The notes beneath the pieces are model-generated. The model did no database searches and had not been told where the DNA came from. It worked only from the letters and a program-made list of their open reading frames with translations. Shown here one piece after another: positions 57,883 through 64,000 of a stretch of 64,000 nt of DNA (the first letter of the stretch is position 1; every line of letters starts with the position of its first letter). This stretch comes from Pseudomonadota bacterium (lineage in GTDB: Bacteria; Pseudomonadota; Alphaproteobacteria; Dongiales; Dongiaceae): positions 310,001-374,000 of the forward strand of contig JAJYUT010000003.1 in the NCBI GenBank assembly GCA_021792365.1, given 5' to 3'. Made by a program: the position numbers and the translations under genes.

Positions 57883-58012
57883 AACATCTGGACGAGGCTC
57901 GCGTTTACGGTGAAACTTTCACCAGGGAGAGACGTTTGCCCGAGTCGTGGCGCCCGTAGAGTGGGTTGCCGGAGGGGCCCGTCGGAGGTGCAATGAATAC
58001 TGTGCAGGAGCA

Positions 58013-58348
58013 ATGTCCCAGCCGGTCCTGCTGAGTGACTACCGGCCGCGCGCCGGCAGGGTCTTTTTCGACCGCGCCGATCTGATGCGCATTCTCTCCG
58101 TGTATAGCCGCCAGGTGTCCCGGGGCGTATGGCGCGACTACGCCATCGACCATCGCAGCAACATGGCCATGTTCTCGATCTACCGGCGCTCCCAGGAGCA
58201 GCCGCTCTTCGTCATCACCAAGGTTCAGCTTCGCGGCGACCGCGATGCCAAATACGTCCTGCAGTCGCGCAACGGCCAGCTTGCCTCCAGCCGGTCCTTG
58301 AAGGACGTGCTCGATGTGCTGAACAGGCAGCTCATCGCCGTTAACTAG
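58013..58348 (+). CDS. DUF2794 family protein
   Basis: This 111-aa protein matches the alphaproteobacterial DUF2794 pattern: VFFDRADLMRILSVYSRQVSRGVWRDYAIDH, MAMFSIYRRSQEQPLFVITKVQ. No membrane segment is present. ATG 58013 has AGGAG just upstream. The stop overlaps a full CtrA-type site that precedes gcrA. The function is unknown. Confidence 0.88.
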   Translation: MSQPVLLSDYRPRAGRVFFDRADLMRILSVYSRQVSRGVWRDYAIDHRSNMAMFSIYRRSQEQPLFVITKVQLRGDRDAKYVLQSRNGQLASSRSLKDVLDVLNRQLIAVN

Positions 58349-58355
58349 CTGTTAA
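58341..58355 (+). promoter_or_regulatory. CtrA-type binding site upstream of gcrA
   Basis: TTAA-CTAGCTG-TTAA matches the TTAA-N7-TTAA CtrA consensus exactly, and the second half reads TTAACC as in strong sites. It overlaps the stop of the DUF2794 gene and lies about 200 nt before the gcrA ATG. CtrA represses gcrA in Caulobacter, so a conserved loop is plausible. Confidence 0.7.
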
Positions 58356-58440
58356 CCAGTCTCTGCCAGAAGCCCCGAAATCGCCTTAATCGGACAGTAC
58401 CGTTCCGGTTCTGTCCCCAGATATTGCGGGCGAATGACGT

Positions 58441-58488
58441 CTATCCACAAGATTTTGCGAAATCGCCCTTGCCACACAAGGTCTTGTG
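58441..58488. promoter_or_regulatory. DnaA-like box and inverted repeat in gcrA leader
   Basis: CTATCCACA (58441-58449) matches the DnaA box in 8 of 9 positions. An inverted repeat CACAAG-GT-CTTGTG follows at 58475-58488. Both lie between the CtrA site and the gcrA start. They may bind DnaA or another regulator; binding is inferred. Confidence 0.55.
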
Positions 58489-58550
58489 GTGGGAAAATCA
58501 TGGCGGCTCAAGATCTCGGGGCAAATCTGTGGGACTTGTCGGAGGCGGGC

Positions 58551-59039
58551 ATGGAATGGACTGAGCAGAGAATTGAGATGTTGCGGCGGCTCTGGGGCCA
58601 AGGCCAGACCGCCAGTCAGATCGCGGTAGCCCTTGGCGGGGTTACGCGAAATGCGGTTATCGGCAAGGCGCATCGCCTCGGCCTCACCGGCCGGCCCTCG
58701 CCGATCAAGCGTGATGCCAGCGGTACCGCGACGCCCAAGCGCCGGCCGGTGCCACGGCGCGCCCTGTCGCCGCAGCCGAAGCCGATGATGCCGCTGCGCG
58801 CTATGCCGGCGCAGCCGCAGGAGAGCAGCACGACGGCGAACCCGCCGCCTGCGCCGCGCGAGCAGACACGCAGCTATCCGCCGGCGCGCGCGCATGGCGG
58901 GATCAAGAGCTGCTCCTGGCCGATGGGCGATCCCAAGCAGCCGGGCTTCCACTTCTGTGGCGAGCCGTCGGAGCCGGGCCGGCCTTATTGCGCGCATCAT
59001 TGCCACCAGGCCTATCAGCGGAAGTCGGAGGCGGCGTAA
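58551..59039 (+). CDS. gcrA: GcrA cell-cycle regulator
   Basis: This 162-aa protein starts MEWTEQRIEMLRRLWGQGQTASQIAVALGGVTRNAVIGKAHRLGL, the GcrA DNA-binding domain. A Pro-rich linker and a Cys-rich end (CSWPMGDP, FHFCGEP, PYCAHHCHQAY) follow. GcrA activates promoters with methylated GANTC sites by binding sigma-70. ATG 58551 has GGAGG 5 nt upstream and fits the family start better than ATG 58434. Its presence implies a CcrM/GcrA system in this organism and bears directly on the GANTC cluster before uvrC. Confidence 0.95.
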   Translation: MEWTEQRIEMLRRLWGQGQTASQIAVALGGVTRNAVIGKAHRLGLTGRPSPIKRDASGTATPKRRPVPRRALSPQPKPMMPLRAMPAQPQESSTTANPPPAPREQTRSYPPARAHGGIKSCSWPMGDPKQPGFHFCGEPSEPGRPYCAHHCHQAYQRKSEAA

Positions 59040-59065
59040 CTCCCGCGCCGCATTGCCGGGGGATG

Positions 59066-59102
59066 GCGGCCGGCCCTGAGGGGGTGTCCGGCCGCTTTTT
59101 TT
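59066..59102 (+). terminator. Rho-independent terminator after gcrA
   Basis: An 8-bp GC stem (GCGGCCGG / CCGGCCGC) with an inner CCC/GGG pairing is followed by seven Ts. It lies between gcrA and the GNAT gene. Confidence 0.88.
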
Positions 59103-59115
59103 GGCTGCTTGATCG

Positions 59116-59691
59116 ATGAAGAAGGCCAAGCGCACTCCCATCGAGGCCCGGGCCGCGGAGATCGCGGATGTGGAAGGGCTGACACGGCTTTATACGTACC
59201 GCAACGCCTATGCGCAGACGTTGCAGCTGCCGTTCCAGAGCACAGAGATCTGGCGAAAGCGGCTGATGACCAACGACGAGACACAGCATACGCTGGTCGC
59301 GATCGTTTCAGGCGAGCTGGTCGGCAATCTGGGATTGACGCGTCTCGTTCGTCCGCGCCGCGCTCATGTCGGAGAGATCGGCATGGCCGTGCGCGACGAT
59401 TGGCAGGGCAAAGGCGTCGGCTCGGCGTTGATGCGGTCGGCCATCGATCTCGCCGACAATTGGCTCGGCCTGCGCCGGCTGGAGCTTCGGGTCCATGCCG
59501 ACAACGCGCGCGCCATCGCGCTCTATCGCAAGTTCGGCTTCGAGGTGGAAGGCACCCACCGCGCCTACGCTCTGCGTGATGGAGTTTATGTGGACTCTCT
59601 ATCCATGGCGCGCCTCATCGAGGGTCCTCGCATCATAAGCGCAAGCAGGAAGGCGAACGCTCATCCCGGTGTCCAGGTCCACAAGATCTAG
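59116..59691 (+). CDS. GNAT-family N-acetyltransferase
   Basis: This 191-aa protein resembles YhhY-type L-amino-acid acetyltransferases (YRNAYAQTLQLPFQSTEIWRKRLM). The acetyl-CoA loop is VRDDWQGKGVGSALM and the closing helix is NARAIALYRKFGFEVEGTHR. The tail after MARLIEG (GPRIISASRKANAHPG...) is not typical and may mark the border of the low-GC insert that follows. Confidence 0.9.
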   Translation: MKKAKRTPIEARAAEIADVEGLTRLYTYRNAYAQTLQLPFQSTEIWRKRLMTNDETQHTLVAIVSGELVGNLGLTRLVRPRRAHVGEIGMAVRDDWQGKGVGSALMRSAIDLADNWLGLRRLELRVHADNARAIALYRKFGFEVEGTHRAYALRDGVYVDSLSMARLIEGPRIISASRKANAHPGVQVHKI

Positions 59692-59956
59692 GTGCGGGCA
59701 CGCACGGTGAAAGTGCCGATGGGAGGCGCGGTGTAGCCGCTGCTGTTCATTGTTCTTGGGACCCATTAGCTCGAGCGTTCTTATTGCTTGGCCATCGATG
59801 ACAAAGACAATTTCGGACTGATTCGGCTAAAGACGTCAATCCTGTTTGACCGACTGCTGCCTCCATCTCACATCATCATGCTTGTGGTGTTGGTGAGTTT
59901 ACCGCCAATGCTACCATCGCACTTGATATATTTGGGCGGCGAAGGGGAGGAGACGC

Positions 59957-61642
59957 ATGGGTGACGATGAAACGAGAGCCCTCCAAAGCGAGTGGTTCGA
60001 GATAAGAAAGCTGTTGCATCCAGTTGTCCAGGACCGCCGGATGTGGGAAATGGCGCAAGCTGTAAGAGACGGTCTGGCTGCCGATCTCGATAGACCGGGC
60101 TCAAAACTGAAAAGGCCTCCTCGTCATCAACGAACGAAGCCCACCCCTTCATATACTCCGCCGAATTTTCAACAGATGCTTGACAAGGTGTGGCCAACCG
60201 TCCAGCGGACAAAGCTCGACGGATCAAAATACAAGCGATATCTACGCGCATATCACAAAGCACTTAGCGAGGTGAGGAAGCCGCCAAGCGGTTTGGAGAA
60301 CCTGCTGCGAGACAGGCTGCAGTTCGTGGAAACCGAACTTGCCAAAGTGCCGTCTTCGCCGGAGAAGTGCGTAAGTCTCCTCCAGGCGTGGGTCCGACAT
60401 GAACCGGAAATGGACGTCCTTAGTTATCTTGCTGCTCGCGGAGACCAATTGGATCCAGGCGACATATCCTATTGGGTCAGTAGGCGGAAGGAGGTCCGAC
60501 TAGATGCGTCTCCGCAGGGATATGAAGCAATCTTCGGATCGATTGAGTTCGATTTCTTTAATCGAGTCGATCGAGTCGCTGCTTCATCGCATCTTCGTAG
60601 ACTTGAAATGCAGATCAAAAGGTCAATAGCGGAAGAAGGCGGACGTATTGGCGAGTGGCGCATTGACGGGCTCAGCATCAATTTTCGCAATCTGCTCTGT
60701 ACGTTGTGGCTATGTGCGAGAGTTCCCGGGCTTCGACAGGCGGTATCATCGGAAGCTCGCAAAGCAGTCTTGGAGGTGCTTGCCTGCCAAAAGACTGACG
60801 GTTCGTGGCATGAGACAAGTGGACGCAAAGAGAATTTCGATGAAGAGGCCCCTTCGCCCCTTTCTACGGGTCTTGCTGTCTGTGCGATGCAGTCATTCCT
60901 TCCTTCAAATACGACCTCGGATCAACAGATCCGTGCCATTGCTTGGCTGTGTCAACAGCAACTGCAGAACGGAAGCTGGGCGGACAGTATCGTTGCCGCC
61001 AATGGCGATTTTTGGACCACTCTTGCGGCGCTAACTGCGCTCAAGAACACTCAGGCTACCGATCTGGGTAGATACATAGATGCGGGAGAGAAATGGCTGC
61101 TCTTGCAGCAGAACGGCTTGGGTGCATGGGAAGGTCGCCCATTTTCTAACTCCTTTGCGTCTGTCCAGGCGCTCCAATATTTCGGGCAGGTTAGGCGCGG
61201 CGATACACCTGCTGATCGATACACCGCCGCCGCTATTCAGTTGCTGGAGCGTGCTTCTGAAATACTCAGTCAGACGCACATGGAGTATGCTGATAGGGCA
61301 CTAGCAATATTCGCGATTCACCACGCGCTGGAGTTCTTCCTCTACGGCCTTCTGCAACTACCTTCAATTAACCTTGATGTATTCAACACGAGCAAAAGGA
61401 CGATTGGCCTGACGGAAGCTCTATCAAACTTCCGCGATCATCTAATTGCTGAACGAAAGCTCGAGGCGCACAAGCAGCTTTCGCACCGCACTCAGATATC
61501 TGAGATGATAAACGACCGCGACAATTCTGTTCATAGGGCACAGGACGTTCCGGAGGCGCATTTGAAAGCGCACTTAGAGACGGCCAAACGCTTTATTTCG
61601 AAATACAGCCTTATGACGACGGGCCGCGACATATTGAGCTGA
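59957..61642 (+). CDS. Alpha/alpha-toroid protein with C-terminal HEPN-like motif
   Basis: This 561-aa protein has no family I can name with confidence. The middle (about 260-420) carries helical repeats with QW-type motifs like those of prenyltransferases and squalene cyclases: CQKTDGSW (277-284), QLQNGSW (335-341) and QQNGLGAW (384-391). The acidic DxDD motif of true cyclases is not seen. The C-terminus (about 440-555) is helical and has RDNSVH (521-526), a fit to the RxxxxH motif of HEPN RNases. Codon use and G+C are lower than in flanking genes, indicating transfer. GGGGAGGAG precedes the ATG. It stands alone. Confidence 0.8.
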   Translation: MGDDETRALQSEWFEIRKLLHPVVQDRRMWEMAQAVRDGLAADLDRPGSKLKRPPRHQRTKPTPSYTPPNFQQMLDKVWPTVQRTKLDGSKYKRYLRAYHKALSEVRKPPSGLENLLRDRLQFVETELAKVPSSPEKCVSLLQAWVRHEPEMDVLSYLAARGDQLDPGDISYWVSRRKEVRLDASPQGYEAIFGSIEFDFFNRVDRVAASSHLRRLEMQIKRSIAEEGGRIGEWRIDGLSINFRNLLCTLWLCARVPGLRQAVSSEARKAVLEVLACQKTDGSWHETSGRKENFDEEAPSPLSTGLAVCAMQSFLPSNTTSDQQIRAIAWLCQQQLQNGSWADSIVAANGDFWTTLAALTALKNTQATDLGRYIDAGEKWLLLQQNGLGAWEGRPFSNSFASVQALQYFGQVRRGDTPADRYTAAAIQLLERASEILSQTHMEYADRALAIFAIHHALEFFLYGLLQLPSINLDVFNTSKRTIGLTEALSNFRDHLIAERKLEAHKQLSHRTQISEMINDRDNSVHRAQDVPEAHLKAHLETAKRFISKYSLMTTGRDILS

Positions 61643-61773
61643 GGCCGAGGCTCCCTCAAGGATCATCTGGAGCTACCGCTATGCGCTACCCCCGCACGCC
61701 GTCTTCCAGCGGAGGCATACACGGACCCACTTTGTACCCATAGTGGTTACCTGGTTGGAAGGCGTTATGCGGC

Positions 61774-63135
61774 TCAGCGCTTGCCGTTGCCGGCGGGCGG
61801 CTTGGCGGTCGAGGGGGTGATGGCCCGGTTCTGATAACGGCCCTTCTGCAGGTAGTGGACCAGCGGATTGGTCTTGACCGACCGCACGTCGGGATAGGCC
61901 TCGAGATAGGCCTGCGAAGAGAACATGGGCGAAGGGTCGCGTCCTTCGAACCCGCCATAGAGCACGTAGTGCAGGGCCGGCGGGATGCCGACCGCCGCGA
62001 CGTCGGGATATTGCCGCAGATACCAGGCCTCGTGCATCAGGCCGCTCTTCAGCACCAGCTTGGCGTGGCGGTAGGGCTTCATCTGCTTCTTCATGCGCGA
62101 GAAGCGGAAGGTCGCCACCCAATAGGCGCACAGGGCCCATTGCCGCAAGTTGTAGAACGCCCAGCGGTGGTTCTTCACCAGCCGGCGCAGCGGCTTGGTG
62201 ACCCGCCACCAGGCGCTCTCCTCCACCTTGCGTAGCCGCTTCAGCGTCTTCACGTGATCGACCCGCGCGGCGGCCAGGGCATCCTTCGCCGCGCTGAGCG
62301 CGGATTCGAGCTTCGCCACCTGGTCGCTGTCGAGCGCGGCATTCAGGCGGCGCCGGACATCGGCAAGATCGGCCTGCATGGCGATCGTCCTGCCGAGGCG
62401 CGCGAACATCTCGCGCACCTCCAGCGTCCGGGGCGCGGTGCTGTCGAGCGCGAACAGGTGCTGCAAGGCGGGCGGCAGGTCGTCGCCGATCCCGAGGATC
62501 CCGAGCCCGGCGCCGTGCACGAACTCGAAATGCGGATATTTCTCGGTGAGGACGTGCCACAGCTCGAGCGCCTCGGTCGCGGTCGCCGGATCGTCGATTC
62601 CGTGCACCAGCATCACAGCGCGCCTGGAGAGCTTCGGCAGCCAGGCGCGATAATCCCGCGCCAGCGCGCCGCTTTCCATCGCGTCGATGCTGACGAGGTC
62701 GACGCTGCCATCCTCGAACCGCTCCAACAGCTGCGCGGCGGCCATGAGCTGCGAGAATTGGGCGTAACGCGCATCGTGGAACTGGGTGAGTTCGCCGCCA
62801 CGCGCGCCATCGGAAATTGCGTAACAGCGCGTCGGTAAGCGTAACCGGCTGACCGCCTGGCAAAAGCCGAGATAAGGCGCGGTTGGCGCTTCGGTCAGTT
62901 CCACCAGGGTGAAGGGGCGCAGCGCATCCACCAGCCAGAACAGGAACGGCACATGCTCCGACCGCGGCGCGGCATCGGACCGGTCAGGCGTCCAGAACAT
63001 CGCAGGCGTGACGAAGCCGCCGCCGAGCCGCGACCACCAGCTGCCTAACTCGACCGTTATGCCGGTGGCTCTTGCGGCCTCACCCAGCGCGACTGACTCA
63101 GCGCCGATCGGCGTCTCTTTGGTCAAGGCCAGCAT
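61774..63135 (-). CDS. Methyltransferase-like protein with C-terminal YPDV repeats
   Basis: This 453-aa protein has an N-terminal class I methyltransferase-like domain of the Methyltransf_24 type (VDLVSIDAMESGALARDYRAWLPKLSRRAVMLVHGID, with the conserved ID and W-P-L). A coiled-coil stretch follows (about 265-315: LADVRRRLNAALDSDQVAKLESAL). Two copies of a WYLxxYPDV-type repeat end it (AWYLRQYPDVAAVGI, AYLEAYPDVRSV), with HYVLYGGFEGRDPSP. Such repeats are common in enzymes of cell-surface glycan synthesis. The motif I loop of the methyltransferase is weak, so activity is uncertain. Confidence 0.82.
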   Translation of the reverse strand: MLALTKETPIGAESVALGEAARATGITVELGSWWSRLGGGFVTPAMFWTPDRSDAAPRSEHVPFLFWLVDALRPFTLVELTEAPTAPYLGFCQAVSRLRLPTRCYAISDGARGGELTQFHDARYAQFSQLMAAAQLLERFEDGSVDLVSIDAMESGALARDYRAWLPKLSRRAVMLVHGIDDPATATEALELWHVLTEKYPHFEFVHGAGLGILGIGDDLPPALQHLFALDSTAPRTLEVREMFARLGRTIAMQADLADVRRRLNAALDSDQVAKLESALSAAKDALAAARVDHVKTLKRLRKVEESAWWRVTKPLRRLVKNHRWAFYNLRQWALCAYWVATFRFSRMKKQMKPYRHAKLVLKSGLMHEAWYLRQYPDVAAVGIPPALHYVLYGGFEGRDPSPMFSSQAYLEAYPDVRSVKTNPLVHYLQKGRYQNRAITPSTAKPPAGNGKR

Positions 63136-63274
63136 CCCCAGAAACAGTCCACCAAGGAATCAGGAAAATGTGCCGAAAAGCAAGCCTGCACTCAATCGTG
63201 GCGGCTTTCCAGCCATTTACCGCCGCCCCGCGTGGCCGCCATCCCCCCTTGCCAAGGCGAGTCGCGAGTGATAC

Positions 63275-63290
63275 TTAAGCACATGCTTAA
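63275..63290. promoter_or_regulatory. Palindrome overlapping the ArsR gene start
   Basis: TTAAGCA-CA-TGCTTAA is a perfect 7-2-7 inverted repeat, and the ATG of the regulator (63283-63285) lies in its centre and right arm. Position suggests an autoregulatory operator. Confidence 0.6.
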
Positions 63291-63633
63291 CCAATCGGCC
63301 GCGCTCGACCTCATGTTCCAGGCGCTTGCCGACCCGAGCCGGCGGGTGATGGTGGACCGGCTGACCCGCGGGCCGGCATCTGTCAGCGAACTGGCCAAGC
63401 CGCTCGCGATGTCGCTGCCGGCGGTCGTGCAGCACCTTCAGGTGCTGGAAGCGAGCGGGCTGGTGCGGTCGGAGAAGGTGGGCCGCGTGCGCACCTGCCA
63501 CATCGAGCCGAAGGCGCTGCGGAATGCGGAGCAGTGGATTGCCGAGCGGCGGACCATCTGGGAACGCCGCCTCGACCGGCTCGGGGCGATCCTGGCCGCC
63601 GGGGAAGACGAGAGCGGCGAGAGCAAGACGTAG
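63283..63633 (+). CDS. ArsR-family transcriptional regulator
   Basis: This 116-aa winged-helix repressor begins MLNQSAALDLMFQALADPSRRVMVDRL. The recognition region is VSELAKPLAMSLPAVVQHLQVLEASGLV, and the wing is KVGRVRTCHI. The family's metal-binding Cys pair is absent, so it is of the non-metal type. It probably controls the next gene, a glutathione S-transferase 34 nt downstream. GTG 63268 is an alternative start. Confidence 0.9.
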   Translation: MLNQSAALDLMFQALADPSRRVMVDRLTRGPASVSELAKPLAMSLPAVVQHLQVLEASGLVRSEKVGRVRTCHIEPKALRNAEQWIAERRTIWERRLDRLGAILAAGEDESGESKT

Positions 63634-63667
63634 AGGGCGATCACTTCATTTCCGAAAGCGAGCAATC

Positions 63668-64000
63668 ATGTCGTTGAAGTTCTATTTCCACCCGCTCTCC
63701 TCCTTCTGCCACAAGGCGCTGATCGCGCTGTACGAGACCGGAACTCCGTTCGAGCCGCATATCGTTGACCTGATGGGCGATGCCGGCGCGTTCAAGGCGA
63801 TCTGGCCGATCGGCAAGATCCCGGTGCTGCACGACGAAGCGAAGGATCGCATCATTCCGGAAACCAGCATCATCATCGAATACCTGGCGCAGCACTCTCC
63901 GGGCCAGTCGCAGCTCTTCCCGGCGGACCGCGACCTCTGCCGCGAGATGCGGCTGCGCGACCGCTTCTATGACCTCTACGTCCAGATGCCGATGCAGAAG
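63668..64000 (+). CDS. Glutathione S-transferase (3' partial)
   Basis: The frame runs off the end of the window; 111 residues are visible. The N-terminal thioredoxin-like domain is clear: LKFYFHPLSSFCHKALIALYETG, the cis-Pro region GKIPVLHDE, and the glutathione-binding ETSIIIEYL. The C-terminal helical domain begins at CREMRLRDRFYDLY. ArsR-type control is likely. Confidence 0.9.
   Translation, partial: MSLKFYFHPLSSFCHKALIALYETGTPFEPHIVDLMGDAGAFKAIWPIGKIPVLHDEAKDRIIPETSIIIEYLAQHSPGQSQLFPADRDLCREMRLRDRFYDLYVQMPMQK

Noticed and set aside
61643-61773. Right border of the low-GC insert as an attachment site or integrase remnant
   Set aside because: No direct repeat with the left border, no tRNA gene and no integrase motif could be found by eye.
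63275-63290. TTAA-N8-TTAA at the ArsR start as a CtrA site
   Set aside because: Spacing is 8 and the sequence is a perfect palindrome extending beyond TTAA, which fits an operator of the ArsR regulator better.

Overview
The window is a stretch of high-GC (roughly 65%) chromosome from an alphaproteobacterium, most likely of Rhodospirillales-like affinity. The evidence is the gene content and gene order: a GcrA cell-cycle regulator, a DUF2794 gene, a DnaA-related HdaA protein, a PAS_5 family protein, the block rpsF-rpsR-rplI / dnaB-alr-mlaE-mlaF-radA-cvpA-purF, and the fatty-acid cluster fabD-fabG-acpP-fabF-mltG. Species cannot be assigned from the sequence alone. I found no tRNA, rRNA, CRISPR array, insertion sequence or prophage.

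Layout. 0-2.5 kb: the end of a hybrid histidine kinase facing a LuxR-type response regulator, with an inverted intergenic repeat between them. 2.6-7.8 kb: a FolM/PTR1-like reductase, folB, then a 495-nt AT-rich gap packed with GANTC sites and carrying a perfect DnaA box, then uvrC-pgsA-mobB. 7.9-12.7 kb: hdaA, an AI-2E family membrane protein and a DUF2066 protein, divergent from purM-purN-RNase T2. 13.6-19.3 kb: ndk, an ABC-F ATPase, PAS_5 and zinc-ribbon proteins, holC and pepA. 19.6-24.2 kb: outer-membrane biogenesis and ribosome genes lptD-surA-rsmA. 24.3-31.2 kb, mainly minus strand: gmk, yicC, mltG and the fab genes, with one divergent SDR. 31.6-42.8 kb, mainly plus strand: ribosomal proteins S6/S18/L9, dnaB, alr, mlaEF, radA, cvpA, purF and an SDR.

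42.9-53.9 kb is more accessory: a duplicated tandem-cupin protein, a complete PotABCD-type ABC importer, an acetyltransferase, a winged-helix methyltransferase, a BON protein and a 770-aa RTX-type calcium-binding protein. Its right edge holds decayed fragments of both the cupin gene and the 3' end of der. 53.9-59.7 kb returns to core functions: der, bamB, a YfgM-like protein, a lipoprotein, DUF2794, gcrA and a GNAT enzyme. 59.7-61.7 kb is a lower-GC insert with one large gene that joins an alpha/alpha-toroid (terpenoid-cyclase-like) region to a C-terminal region with a HEPN-type RxxxxH motif. The window ends with a methyltransferase/YPDV-repeat protein, an ArsR regulator and the start of a glutathione S-transferase.

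The main signals beyond ordinary annotation are these. Cell-cycle control sequences occur at three places: 12 GANTC sites in 363 bp plus a DnaA box before uvrC, a DnaA box plus GANTC sites before dnaB, and a full CtrA site plus a DnaA-like box before gcrA. The toroid-HEPN protein is an orphan candidate for a conflict or defence function. LptD carries a triple ELKSEF(R/K)P repeat at its mature N-terminus. purM seems to lack a normal start codon in the expected place. The der/cupin remnants record a local rearrangement.
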